The notes beneath the pieces are model-generated. The model had not been told where the DNA came from. It did no database searches and saw only the letters and a list, made by a program, of their open reading frames with translations. This document shows positions 26,469-35,324 of a stretch of DNA of 64,000 nt, piece after piece. The DNA comes from Streptomyces sp. LX-29 (GTDB taxonomy: Bacteria > Actinomycetota > Actinomycetes > Streptomycetales > Streptomycetaceae), in contig NZ_CP089746.1 in the NCBI RefSeq assembly GCF_029541745.1, positions 2,418,001-2,482,000 of the forward strand. The letters are read 5' to 3'. Numbering within the stretch: position 1 is the first letter of the stretch; each line of letters starts with the position of its first letter. Both the position numbers and the translations under genes were made by a program.

Positions 26469-28115
26469 TCACCCCCGCCCGGGCGTGGAGCCGGTGGCGT
26501 CGGGCGTAGGCGGGCCGGTTCCACGCGATCGGCGCCATGGCCCCGACCGAGCCGCCCGACCCGGCCTGACCTGGGCCTGGTCGCCCCCGTCGGCGCCCTC
26601 TCCCGCCCGCCGCGGAGCGGACCGCGGGGGCGGGGGCCGGCCGGCGGCGGGGGCGGCCGTCACCGCTGACCCGGCCGGCGCCGTCGCGGTGCGGGTGTCC
26701 GCAGGGTGGAGGGTGCGGTTGCGCCGCACGCTCAGCAGCAGCACGCAGCTCCAGACGGCGGCCGCGGCGAGCGCCAGCGCGTACCGCGCGCCGTCGCGGG
26801 AGTCCGCCATTCCCCAGGTCGCCGAGGCCAGTGCGGGGCCGAGGGCGAAGCCGAGGCTGCGGGAGAGCTGCACCAGGGAGCCGGCGATGCCCATGGCCCC
26901 CGGCGGCGCCGCGCTCATCACCAGCGTCTGTGTCGGCCCCCCGTACAGGCCCATGCCGGCCCCGGCGAGGGCCAGCCGCCAGGCGATGTCGCCCGGGGTC
27001 CAGCCGTCGCCGCTCCTCAGGGCGAGCAGGGTGACTCCGGAGGCGGTGACGATCGCGCCGACGACGGCGACGGGTCGGGGACTGTAGCGGTCGGCGAGGC
27101 GTCCACCCAGTGGACCCAGGAGGGCCATGGCGAGCGGGAAGGCGAGCACCGTGAGGCCGGTGGAGGTCGCGGAGAGCCCGCTGTCCTCCTGGAGCTTGAG
27201 GGCCACGACGTAGTGCATGGCGGTGAAGCCGGCGGCGAGCGCGCAGACCGCCGCGCAGCCGCCGAGGACGCCGGACGCCCGCGCCACGTCCACCACGGGT
27301 CGCGCGCCGGGGCGGCGCTGCCACCACAGGGCGAGCGGCACCGTGGCGAGCGCCAGCAGCAGCCAACCGGGGGCGGTCGGGGCGAAGGTGAGGGCGAGGA
27401 GGAGGGAGGCCACGGCGCCGCCGAAGAGGGCGGCGTCGGTGAGGGGCCACCGGCCGGGCGCGGTGATCCGGCCCGGCCCGGGCAGCACGCGGGCCGCCAC
27501 GAGGAGCGCGAACAGGCAGACGGGGAGCTTGACCAGGAGGACGGCGCGCCAGCCGAAGGCGTCCAGGAGCACACCGCCGAGGGCGGGGCCGGTGACCGCG
27601 CCCAGCGGCCCGAGGGTGGCCGGGACGCTCATCGCCCGAGCGCGCCGCTCCGGCGGCACCGCGCGCATCACCAGGACCGGCATGAGCACGAACAGCAGCG
27701 CCGCGAAGCAGCCCTGGGCGATGCGGGCGACGGCCAGCCAGGCCATCCAGGGCGCGGCCGCGGAGACCAGGCTGAACAGGGCGAATCCGGAGACCGCCAG
27801 CAGCAGGGCGGAGCGCGGTCCGATGCCGCCGCTGTCGCCCCTGCCACCGTTGCCGCCTTTGCCGCCGTCCAGCCACCGCCCCGCCGGTAGGAGCAGGGCC
27901 ACCACGGCGAGTTGGTAGCCGAGCACCGCCCACTGGGCCATGGACGCGGACACGTCGAGGTCCGCGGCGATGTCCGCCAGGGCGATGGTGACGATGGTCA
28001 TGTCGAGCATCGCCACGAACGACAAGGCGCCCGCGAGGGAGACCAGGATCCAGGGGGCGCGGCCCCCGGTGAGGAGTTCGGCCGGCCGGTCGGGAGCCGT
28101 TTCGCGCTGTGGCAT
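26469..28115 (-). CDS. MFS drug-export-type transporter (DHA2/EmrB-QacA-like)
   Basis: 548 residues with about 12-14 membrane helices. It starts WILVSLAGALSFVAMLDMTIV, with the D-in-helix-1 pattern (LDMTIVTIALADIAADL) typical of proton-coupled multidrug exporters of this group. Motif C-like GPALGGVLLDAFGWRAVLL follows in helix 5. The last ~60 residues are Pro/Gly-rich and probably disordered. ATG at 28115. It flanks the biosynthetic cluster by 700 bp on the same strand and could be an additional exporter, though that is unproven. Confidence 0.88.
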   Translation of the reverse strand: MPQRETAPDRPAELLTGGRAPWILVSLAGALSFVAMLDMTIVTIALADIAADLDVSASMAQWAVLGYQLAVVALLLPAGRWLDGGKGGNGGRGDSGGIGPRSALLLAVSGFALFSLVSAAAPWMAWLAVARIAQGCFAALLFVLMPVLVMRAVPPERRARAMSVPATLGPLGAVTGPALGGVLLDAFGWRAVLLVKLPVCLFALLVAARVLPGPGRITAPGRWPLTDAALFGGAVASLLLALTFAPTAPGWLLLALATVPLALWWQRRPGARPVVDVARASGVLGGCAAVCALAAGFTAMHYVVALKLQEDSGLSATSTGLTVLAFPLAMALLGPLGGRLADRYSPRPVAVVGAIVTASGVTLLALRSGDGWTPGDIAWRLALAGAGMGLYGGPTQTLVMSAAPPGAMGIAGSLVQLSRSLGFALGPALASATWGMADSRDGARYALALAAAAVWSCVLLLSVRRNRTLHPADTRTATAPAGSAVTAAPAAGRPPPPRSAPRRAGEGADGGDQAQVRPGRAARSGPWRRSRGTGPPTPDATGSTPGRG

Positions 28116-28826
28116 CGCTTCAGTCCCCTCCCTCCCCTCCCGTCCGGGGTCGGTGCGGGAGGCTCGCGGCCGGTGCTACAGAGCGGTAGTCGCGGGCGGG
28201 CCGGGGGGAGTTCCCCGCGGGCCCGGCCGGGGCGGCTCACCCCGTGCGAACGGCCGGAAAACAGTCGTCTGTCCGGATCGGTGGGGTGGCTCCGCAGTGG
28301 GCCACCTCAGGAAGTCGCCTGCCGGGGCGTGTGGGTTCCCGCTCCGCGACGGGAGAATGCTCACGTCGTGATGCACCCCAACACCACTGGCACCTCTGGG
28401 AATTCATGCCAGCATGGACGCCAGGGCCACCGAAGGAGACCACACCTTCGCCGCGACACCGGCCCGTGTTCTGACCACCCGTCAGTCGCGATCTCCGGAC
28501 ACCCCCCGAGCCGGAGTGTGCGCCTGGCGGCCAGGGCACGGCATCGGGTCGCCTCGCGAGGGTGCCTGAACGGCCCTGGAGCGCCCCGACCGCCCCTGCT
28601 GGACCCCGACCGGCCGCAACCCCCGTACGGCCAGCCGGATTCCGGTCCTCTCCCCGGGCCTTTCGAAGCCCCGAGGGGCGGTACGGGTGCGCGCTCGCCG
28701 GAGCCGGCGGGCCCGCCCTGAGGCGGGCCCGACCGGCCCTCCGTCCCGCCCGCGCCCCGCCGGCATCACAGACGTACGGCATCAGGCATCACATCAGACA
28801 CAGGCGCAGGCATCAGGCATCAGGCA
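28116..28826. other. Intergenic region at the left cluster boundary
   Basis: 711 bp between the MFS start and the end of the 2,3-dehydratase gene, no gene seen. It should contain the MFS promoter. The stretch 28762-28845 is built from direct repeats of GGCATCAGGCATCAC and CAGGCGTACGGCA and runs into the last codons of the dehydratase gene. Confidence 0.45.
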
Positions 28827-28845
28827 TCACAGGCGTACGGCACCG
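28762..28845. repeat. Short direct repeats across the 2,3-dehydratase 3' end
   Basis: GGCATCA is repeated at least six times. A longer unit (CATCACAGACGTACGGCA / CATCACAGGCGTACGGCA) occurs at both ends. The second copy codes the last residues of the dehydratase, so the tract looks like slippage or duplication of the gene's 3' end. Confidence 0.7.
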
Positions 28846-30215
28846 GAGTTGAGACAGCTCAGCAGCGTGCGTGCCTGCACATTGACGTAATGCCCGTGCG
28901 CCGTCAGCGAGTTGAGCTGTCCGACGGTCAGCCAGTGGTAGCCCGGCGGCTCGGCGAGCGGCGCCGTGTCCTCGTCGGCCGCCACGAACAGATAGCGGAT
29001 GTCGGCGTCGAGGAACCGTCCGCCCTCCTCCGAGTGCACGGCGGCGTAGTGCGCGCTCCCCCGCTCGACCGCCGCCAGCACCGGGCCGAGGAAGCGCGGC
29101 CGATCCTCGGGCGGCAGCGGATCCCAGTTCTCCGGCGTGCACTGGACGGTCGGGGCCAGCTCGACGGTGTCCAGGAAGCCGGCCTCGACCTTGGCGTGGG
29201 CCAGCAGGTGCGGCACCTCGCCGACGCGGCGGAACAGGAAGGCCGCCACCCCGGTGCCGCGGGGTTCGACCAGGGGCTGCGACCACCCGGTGACCTCGCG
29301 GTTCCCCGCCTCGACCGCCACCCCGACGACCCGGAAGAAGCGGCCGTCGGGGCGCTCCAGGCGGCTCGCGCCCCGCGTCCAGTCCGTGACCTCGGCCAGC
29401 GGTACCAGGCGGGCCGTGACATCGTGCCGGGCCCGCTCGGCCGTGAACCAGGACAACACCTCGGTGTCGGAGTGCAGCGCCCCCGGTTCGACCACCGCCA
29501 TCGGGAAGCAGGAGAGGACGGTGCGCGCGTCCATGTTGACCACGTGGTCGAGCCGTAGCAGCTCGCCGAGTTGGCCGAGCGTCAGCCAGCGGAAGTCCTC
29601 GTCGGGCGGGACCTCGTCGACAGTCTCGACCAGCATGTTCCGGTTGGACTTGCGATAGAACCAGGCGCCGTGCTCCGACTGGAGCGAGTCGGCCAGCACC
29701 CGGCCGCGGGCGGGGTCGGTGAAGTGCTCCAGGTGCTTCACCCGGGCCCCGCGGTGCACCCGCTGGTAGTTGCTGCGGGTGGCCTGCACGGTCGGCGACA
29801 GTTGGAGCAGGTTGGGGTTGCCCGGCTCCATCTTCGCCTGCATGAGGAAGTGCAGCACCCCGTCGAACTCCTTGGCGAGAATGCCGAGTATCCCCACCTC
29901 GGGTTGGTGGATGATCGGCTGCCGCCAGCCGCGGAACGGCCCCTCGTCGACCGTGACGGAGAGCCCTTCGACGGAGAAGAAGCGACCGCTGCGGTGGACG
30001 AGGTTGCCGGTGTCGGGCGCGAAGGACCAGCCGTCGAGCCGGTCCAGCGGCACCCTGCGGACGGCGAAGCGGTGGGCGCGCGCCCGTTCCGCCAGCCATC
30101 CGACGACGTCCGCGGTCCGCAGCTGGTGACCGTGGCCCGTCGCGGCCGCGGATCGGGCCAGCCGCGCGGGCAGCTCCGGCGCGGTTCGCGGGCGCAGCGC
30201 CGCGGCCGTGGTCAT
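28827..30215 (-). CDS. NDP-hexose 2,3-dehydratase
   Basis: Removes water from dTDP-4-keto-6-deoxyglucose to start 2-deoxygenation (DnmT/TylX3/EryBVI class). 462 residues, the usual length. It has the internal duplication of the family: one FHW-type half around GWSFAPDTGNLVHRSGRFF and GWRQPIIHQPEVGILGIL, repeated as the DGRFFRVVGVAVEAG and GWSQPLVEPRGTGVAAFL half. Both halves carry the AKxExGxxxxxxLxPTVQxT signature. Its ATG overlaps the ketoreductase stop by four bases (ATGA, 30212-30215). Last gene of the sugar operon. Confidence 0.93.
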   Translation of the reverse strand: MTTAAALRPRTAPELPARLARSAAATGHGHQLRTADVVGWLAERARAHRFAVRRVPLDRLDGWSFAPDTGNLVHRSGRFFSVEGLSVTVDEGPFRGWRQPIIHQPEVGILGILAKEFDGVLHFLMQAKMEPGNPNLLQLSPTVQATRSNYQRVHRGARVKHLEHFTDPARGRVLADSLQSEHGAWFYRKSNRNMLVETVDEVPPDEDFRWLTLGQLGELLRLDHVVNMDARTVLSCFPMAVVEPGALHSDTEVLSWFTAERARHDVTARLVPLAEVTDWTRGASRLERPDGRFFRVVGVAVEAGNREVTGWSQPLVEPRGTGVAAFLFRRVGEVPHLLAHAKVEAGFLDTVELAPTVQCTPENWDPLPPEDRPRFLGPVLAAVERGSAHYAAVHSEEGGRFLDADIRYLFVAADEDTAPLAEPPGYHWLTVGQLNSLTAHGHYVNVQARTLLSCLNSGAVRL

Positions 30216-31270
30216 CCCCGGCCCCCCGCGGCCCGTTCCGCACCTGCCGGGCGGCCCGGTCCAGGGCGTCCAGCGCCGGGGCTCTCCCGCAGCGCCTCGT
30301 CCGCGAGGTGGTCCACCGTGCGGCGCAGCGCCTCGGTGAACGGGGTGTGGGGGGACCAGCCGGTGGCGGAGCGGAAGCCCGACGGGTCGATGACGACGTC
30401 GGAGAAGTCGCCGGCTTCGGAGTGGGCGGGCGGTTCCACCGACACGACGGGCACGGGCGGCTTGCCGGTGCGCCGCGCGACCAGCGCGGCCAGCTCCTCG
30501 AAGACCGGCCCCAGCGGCCGGGCCTCGCCGGTGCCGAGCAGCCAGTGCCGCCCGGCGAGCGCGTCCAGGTGGTCGACGCCGGCGGCCAGGGCGCGGGCCA
30601 GGTCGTCGATGTAGAGCAGGTCGCGCCGGACGGTGCCGTCGTGCCACATGGTGATCGCGTCCCCGGCGAGGGCCCGGCGCGCCATGGCGGAGACGACGCC
30701 CCGGTCCCGGGCGGTGGAGTGCGGCCCGTAGCCGAAGACGGTGGGCAGCCGCACGGAGGTCCCGCGCAGCACGCCGCGGGCGCTCGCGTCGAGCAGCAGC
30801 CGCTCAGCGGCGAGCTTCTGCCGGTCGTAGGCGCCGGCCGGGCGGTCCTCCTCGCTGCCGTCGAGCACCGGCTTGTCGGTGGGGCCGACCTGGGAGGCGG
30901 CGCCGGTGAACAGCACGCCGGGCGGCGGTCCCGGCTCGCGGTCGGCGAGGGCGGCGACCAGGTCCCGGACCAGGCCCACGTTGACGCGCTCGGCGGCCGG
31001 GTCGCCGTCCTCGACGCGCCAGGTGGCGGTGGCCGCGCTGTACAGGGTCGCGTGCACCACGAGGTGGGCGCCGGCCACGGCGGCGGCCATCTCGCCGGGT
31101 TCGGTGAGGTCGGCGGCGCGCACCTCGACCTCGGCGCGGGCGTCGGCCGGGACGGCGGCGGGGCGCCGGGAGACGGCCCGGATCCGCACCGGCCGGGCGG
31201 CGAGCTCGCGCAGCAGGGCCGAGCCGACGAAGCCGGTGGCACCCAGCAGGGTGATCAGCGGCGGGTTCAC
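30212..31270 (-). CDS. NDP-hexose 4-ketoreductase
   Basis: SDR-type reductase that reduces C4 of the dTDP-keto-sugar, usually the last step (DnmV/EryBIV class). 352 residues. NAD(P)-binding GATGFVGS at 10-17; catalytic Tyr148 and Lys152 (AYDRQK). The start is GTG 31270, chosen because it overlaps the epimerase stop (GTGA). The C-terminal ~25 residues are Pro/Gly-rich. The stereochemistry of the product C4 hydroxyl, which would separate daunosamine from acosamine-type sugars, cannot be read from sequence. Confidence 0.88.
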   Translation of the reverse strand: MNPPLITLLGATGFVGSALLRELAARPVRIRAVSRRPAAVPADARAEVEVRAADLTEPGEMAAAVAGAHLVVHATLYSAATATWRVEDGDPAAERVNVGLVRDLVAALADREPGPPPGVLFTGAASQVGPTDKPVLDGSEEDRPAGAYDRQKLAAERLLLDASARGVLRGTSVRLPTVFGYGPHSTARDRGVVSAMARRALAGDAITMWHDGTVRRDLLYIDDLARALAAGVDHLDALAGRHWLLGTGEARPLGPVFEELAALVARRTGKPPVPVVSVEPPAHSEAGDFSDVVIDPSGFRSATGWSPHTPFTEALRRTVDHLADEALRESPGAGRPGPGRPAGAERAAGGRG

Positions 31271-31869
31271 TGCCACAGCGCGGCCTCCACCCTCCGGCAG
31301 GTGTCGTACTCCGGGAGCAGCCCCCGCCGCTCGGCCTCGGCCAGGGTGGGCGCGGCGGTGTCGCGCGGGGACTGTGCGAGCGCGTAGCCCTGGGGGACGG
31401 GCAGGCCGAGCTTCGGGTCGAGCGGGGAGACGGCGAGCTCGTGCTCGGGGACGTACCCCTCGGACATCACGTACACGACCATCGAGTCGTCCCGGAGGGA
31501 GAGGAAGGCGTGCCCGACGCCGACCGGGAGGTACAGGGCTCGGGCCTCCTCGCCGCCGAGTTCGGTGGACTCCCACCGGCCGAAGGTGGGCGAGCCGAGC
31601 CGCAGGTCGACCAGGTAGTCCTGGACCCGCCCGTAGGGGCAGTAGACGTACTTGGCCCGGCCCGGCGGGGTGGTGGTGTAGTGGATGCCGCGGAGCACCC
31701 CGCGGGCGGACAGGTTGTGGCTGATGTCCTTCACCGGGAAGAGCGGCCGGCCCTGGCTCTCGGCGAACGCCGCGTCCTGGAAGGGGGAGGTGAACAGTCC
31801 GCGGTCGTCCTTGTGGACGGGGGGCGTGAACGCGTAGGCCCCCTCGATCCCCAGCTTCTGCACCTGCAT
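31267..31869 (-). CDS. dTDP-4-keto-6-deoxyhexose 3,5- or 5-epimerase
   Basis: RmlC-like cupin, 200 residues. Catalytic His63 is in GVLRGIHYTTTP. The beta-strand signature YVYCPYGRVQDYLVDLR and the LYLPVGVGHAFLSL segment are present. It inverts C5 (and possibly C3) to yield an L-sugar (DnmU/EvaD class). In a pathway with a 3-amino group the C5 inversion is the needed step. ATG 31869 is preceded by GGAAGG. Overlaps the ketoreductase by four bases. Confidence 0.9.
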   Translation of the reverse strand: MQVQKLGIEGAYAFTPPVHKDDRGLFTSPFQDAAFAESQGRPLFPVKDISHNLSARGVLRGIHYTTTPPGRAKYVYCPYGRVQDYLVDLRLGSPTFGRWESTELGGEEARALYLPVGVGHAFLSLRDDSMVVYVMSEGYVPEHELAVSPLDPKLGLPVPQGYALAQSPRDTAAPTLAEAERRGLLPEYDTCRRVEAALWQ

Positions 31870-31957
31870 GGTGGCGGTTCCTTCCGCGTACGGCACGACG
31901 CCGCGCGCCGGGCGTCGTGGGTCAATGGCGCTGACGGGTCTGCGGGCGGGGCGCGGG

Positions 31958-33079
31958 TCAGAGCGCGGCGAGCACCTCGCGCAGCGCGCCGACGACCTTG
32001 TGCTGCAGCCCTTCGGGCAGCGAGGGGTACATCGGCAGCGAGAAGATCTCGCCGGCCAGCTTCTCGGTGACCGGCAGGGAGCCCTCGCGGTATCCCAGGT
32101 GCGCGAAGCCGGACATGGTGTGCACCGGCCAGGGATAGCTGATGTTGAGGTGGATGTCGTACGCCGTGAGGGCCTCGATGATCTCTTCGCGCCGGGGGTG
32201 GCGGACTACGTACACGTAGTGGACGTGGGTGTTGCCCGGGTTGGTGGTGGGCAGCAGCAGCCCGCCGGGGCCGGTGAGGTCCGCGAGCTGCTCCTCGTAG
32301 CGGCGGGCGACGGCGTTGCGGCCGGCGATGTACGCGTCGAGCCGGCCGAGCTTGCGGCGCAGGATCTCGGCCTGCACCTCGTCCAGCCGGGCGTTGTGTC
32401 CGGGGGTGCGGACGACGTAGTAGACCTTGTCCATGCCGTAGTAGCGCAGTTGGCGCAGGGCGCGGTCGGTCTCCTCGTCGCGGGTGAGCACGGCACCGCC
32501 GTCGCCGTAGGCGCCCAGCACCTTGGTCGGGTAGAAGGAGTACGCGGCGGCGTCGCCCAGGGTGCCGGCGAGGGCGTCGTGCTGGCGGGCGCCGTGTGCC
32601 TGGGCGCAGTCCTCCAGGATCCTCAGCCCGTGCCGCTCGGCGATCCGCCGCAGCGGCTCCATGTCGGCGCACTGCCCGTACAGGTGCACCGGCAGCAGCA
32701 CCTTGGTGCGCTCGGTGACGGCGGCCTCGGCCTGGTCGGTGTCGATGAGGAAGTCCTCTTCGCGGACGTCGACGAAGACCGGGGTGGCGCCGGTGGAGAC
32801 GATGGCGACGACGGTGGGCGCCGCCGTGTTGGAGACCGTGATCACCTCGTCGCCGGGGCCGACGCCGAGCGCCTCCAGCGCCAGCTTCAGGGCGTTGGTG
32901 CCGTTGTCGACGCCGGTGCACAGCCCGCCGCCGTGGTAGCGGGCGAACTCCTCCTCGAAGCCCCGGACGCTCTCGCCGAGCACGAGCCGGCCCGAGGCGA
33001 AGACCTTCCCGACGGCGTCGAGGATGTCCTCCCTCTCCCTCTCGTACTCGGGCAGGTAGTCCCAGACATAGGTGACCAT
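31958..33079 (-). CDS. dTDP-3-keto-hexose aminotransferase (DnrJ/TylB/EryCI type)
   Basis: PLP-dependent DegT/DnrJ/EryC1/StrS aminotransferase that installs the 3-amino group with glutamate as donor. 373 residues starting [23 protein letters not shown] lysine K186 is in [13 protein letters not shown], with DCAQAHGA (PLP-ring contact) before it. Overall the sequence closely follows DnrJ-type C3 aminotransferases, for example in the [19 protein letters not shown] region. GAGGAG precedes the ATG. This gene, with the dehydratase pair and epimerase, defines a 3-amino-2,3,6-trideoxy-L-hexose. Confidence 0.93.
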   Translation of the reverse strand: MVTYVWDYLPEYEREREDILDAVGKVFASGRLVLGESVRGFEEEFARYHGGGLCTGVDNGTNALKLALEALGVGPGDEVITVSNTAAPTVVAIVSTGATPVFVDVREEDFLIDTDQAEAAVTERTKVLLPVHLYGQCADMEPLRRIAERHGLRILEDCAQAHGARQHDALAGTLGDAAAYSFYPTKVLGAYGDGGAVLTRDEETDRALRQLRYYGMDKVYYVVRTPGHNARLDEVQAEILRRKLGRLDAYIAGRNAVARRYEEQLADLTGPGGLLLPTTNPGNTHVHYVYVVRHPRREEIIEALTAYDIHLNISYPWPVHTMSGFAHLGYREGSLPVTEKLAGEIFSLPMYPSLPEGLQHKVVGALREVLAAL

Positions 33080-33178
33080 GCTTCTCCTCGGGTGCGCGGC
33101 GGGTCCGGCGGGGGTGGCGGACGGAGGTCGGGGTCGTCGGGGTGGTCGGGATGGGGGCGCGTGCGGGTGGTGCGGGGC

Positions 33179-34162
33179 TCACCGGCCCGTGGCCGGCGCC
33201 CGGTGCCGGACCGCCTTCCACCACTCGGGGTTGTCGCGGTACCAGGCGACGGTGCGGGCGAGGCCGTCGGCCAGGGTGTGCCGGGGGGCGTAGCCGAGCT
33301 CGTCGCGGATCTTGCGGTCGTCGAGCGCGTACCGCAGGTCGTGCCCCTTCCGGTCGGGCACATGGCGGATCATGGAGGGGTCGGCGCCGCACAGGTCCAG
33401 GAGGCGCTCGGTGAGTTCGAGGTTGGACAGCTCGTCGCCGCCGCCGATGTGGTAGACCTCCCCCGCCCGGCCCCGCTCCAGGACGAGGTGGACGGCCCGG
33501 CAGTGGTCCTCGACGTGCAGCCACTCCCGTCGGTGACGGCCGTCGCCGTAGACCGGCACGGGTTCCCCCTCCAGGAGGTTGGTGACGAACCGCGGGATCA
33601 CCTTCTCCGGGTGCTGGTGGGGGCCGTAGTTGTTGGAGCAGCGGGTGAGGGACACGTCCAGGCCGTGGGTGCGTCGGTAGGCGCGCGCGATGAGGTCGGA
33701 GCCGGCCTTGGAGGCGGCGTAGGGGGAGTTGGGCAGCAGCGGCGCCTCCTCGGTCCACGAGCCGGTGGTGATGGAGCCGTAGACCTCGTCGGTGGAGACG
33801 TGCACCACGCGCTGGACGCGGGCGTCGACGGCCGCCTCCAGGAGGGTCTGGGTGCCCAGGACGTTGGTGCGCACGAAGTCGGCCGCCCCGTCGATGGAGC
33901 GGTCGACGTGCGACTCGGCGGCGAAGTGCACGGCCGCCTCATGGCCGGGCAGCAGCTCGGCCAGCAGCCGGGCGTCGCAGATGTCGCCGCGCACGAAGGT
34001 CAGGCGCCGATGGCCGGTCGGCAGGTTGTCGCGATTGCCGGCGTAGGTGAGCTTGTCGAGCACGGTCACGGTGTGCGCGGCGGGCCCGTACGCCCGGCTC
34101 AGCAGGGCGCGCACATAGGTCGAGCCGATGAAGCCGGCCCCGCCGGTCACCAGGATCCTCAC
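33179..34162 (-). CDS. rfbB: dTDP-glucose 4,6-dehydratase
   Basis: Converts dTDP-glucose to dTDP-4-keto-6-deoxyglucose, the common precursor of deoxysugars. 327 residues. NAD-binding GGAGFIGS at 7-14, catalytic STDEVYG (Thr124, Asp125, Glu126), and Tyr148/Lys152 in SPYAASKAGSD. The GTG start at 34162 overlaps the thymidylyltransferase stop (GTGA). A copy dedicated to the cluster is usual; core rhamnose genes lie elsewhere in such genomes. Confidence 0.95.
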   Translation of the reverse strand: MRILVTGGAGFIGSTYVRALLSRAYGPAAHTVTVLDKLTYAGNRDNLPTGHRRLTFVRGDICDARLLAELLPGHEAAVHFAAESHVDRSIDGAADFVRTNVLGTQTLLEAAVDARVQRVVHVSTDEVYGSITTGSWTEEAPLLPNSPYAASKAGSDLIARAYRRTHGLDVSLTRCSNNYGPHQHPEKVIPRFVTNLLEGEPVPVYGDGRHRREWLHVEDHCRAVHLVLERGRAGEVYHIGGGDELSNLELTERLLDLCGADPSMIRHVPDRKGHDLRYALDDRKIRDELGYAPRHTLADGLARTVAWYRDNPEWWKAVRHRAPATGR

Positions 34163-35046
34163 GAGCCCTCCCCGCGCCGGGCGTTGCCGGTGATCTCCAT
34201 CAGATACCGCCCGTAGGGCGACTTGGACAGGGCGAGGCCCAGTCGGAAGCAGGTGTCGCGGTCGATGTACCCCATGCGCCAGGCGATCTCCTCGATGCAG
34301 CCGATGCGCACGCCCTGGCGGTCCTCCAGGATGTGCACGTACTGGCTGGCGTCGGCGAGCGCCTCGTGGGTGCCGGTGTCCAGCCAGACGAAGCCGCGGC
34401 CCAGCTGGACGAACTCGACCTTGCCGCGCTCCAGGTAGGTGCGGTTGACGTCGGTGATCTCCAGCTCGCCGCGCTCGGAGGGGCGCAGCGAGCGGGCGAT
34501 GTCGACCACGTCGTTGTCGTAGAAGTACAGGCCGGTGATGGCCAGGTTGGAGCGGGGCTCCGCGGGCTTCTCCACCAGGCCGATCAGCCGACCCTCGGCG
34601 TCGATCTCGCCGACGCCGTAGCGCTCGGGGTCGCGCACCGGGTAGCCGAACAGGACGCAGCCGTCGACGTCGCGGGCGCTGGTGCGCAGGATCTCGCCGA
34701 AGCCGGGCCCGTGGAAGAGGTTGTCGCCGAGGACCAGCGCCACGGAGTCGTCTCCGATGTGCTCGGCGCCGAGGATGAAGGCGTCGGCCAGCCCCCGGGG
34801 CTTGTCCTGCTCCGCGTAGCTGAGGGTGAGGCCGAGGATGGAGCCGTCCCCGAGGAGCCGCTGGAATCCGGGGACGTCGCCCGGGGCCGAGATGATCTGG
34901 ATCTCGGTGACTCCGGCGAGCATCAGCACCGACAGCGGGTAGTAGATCATGGGCTTGTCGTAGACGGGCAGCAGCTGCTTGGAGACGCCCAGGGTGATGG
35001 GGTGCAGCCGGGTTCCATGGCCGCCGGCGAGGATGATTCCCTTCAT
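34159..35046 (-). CDS. rfbA: Glucose-1-phosphate thymidylyltransferase
   Basis: Activates glucose-1-phosphate with dTTP to dTDP-glucose, the first step of the sugar pathway. 295 residues. Nucleotide-binding GGHGTRLHPIT at 8-18, SKQLLPVYDKPMIYYPLS, catalytic region LVLGDNLFHG, and sugar-binding GEIDAEGRLIGLVEKP. ATG 35046 has GGGAGG upstream. First gene of a run of six sugar genes on the minus strand (35046 to 28827). Three junctions (34159-34162, 31267-31270, 30212-30215) overlap by four bases. Confidence 0.95.
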   Translation of the reverse strand: MKGIILAGGHGTRLHPITLGVSKQLLPVYDKPMIYYPLSVLMLAGVTEIQIISAPGDVPGFQRLLGDGSILGLTLSYAEQDKPRGLADAFILGAEHIGDDSVALVLGDNLFHGPGFGEILRTSARDVDGCVLFGYPVRDPERYGVGEIDAEGRLIGLVEKPAEPRSNLAITGLYFYDNDVVDIARSLRPSERGELEITDVNRTYLERGKVEFVQLGRGFVWLDTGTHEALADASQYVHILEDRQGVRIGCIEEIAWRMGYIDRDTCFRLGLALSKSPYGRYLMEITGNARRGEGS

Positions 35047-35163
35047 CGTCCGGTCCTCCCGGTTGGGGTTCCGCGCGCGGCCGGTCGGGCCTGCCGGGGG
35101 CCGTTCCGTGCCGCGCGGGGGCGTACGGGGGGCGTGCGCGGTCCGTGGCGACCGCGCACCGCG

Positions 35164-35193
35164 CACGTGGACCGCCCACGTGGACCGCGGTCC
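35164..35193. repeat. Direct repeat and palindrome upstream of the sugar operon
   Basis: CACGTGGACCGC occurs at 35164-35175 and 35177-35188. The second copy merges with the perfect palindrome GGACCGCGGTCC (35182-35193). It lies 118 bp upstream of the thymidylyltransferase start in a 278-bp gap, so it could be an operator or a terminator of the isonitrile synthase gene. Confidence 0.45.
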
Positions 35194-35324
35194 GCGGACG
35201 GCGGCGACCGTCGCCCGGACGTGGGCGCGGCCGGGCGCGGGTGCGCTTCCCCGCTCGGGTGTCCCGAGGCGGGCGGCCGGCGTTCGGCCCGAGAGGGCCC
35301 GAGCGGCCCGCGGCGACGGGCGTC

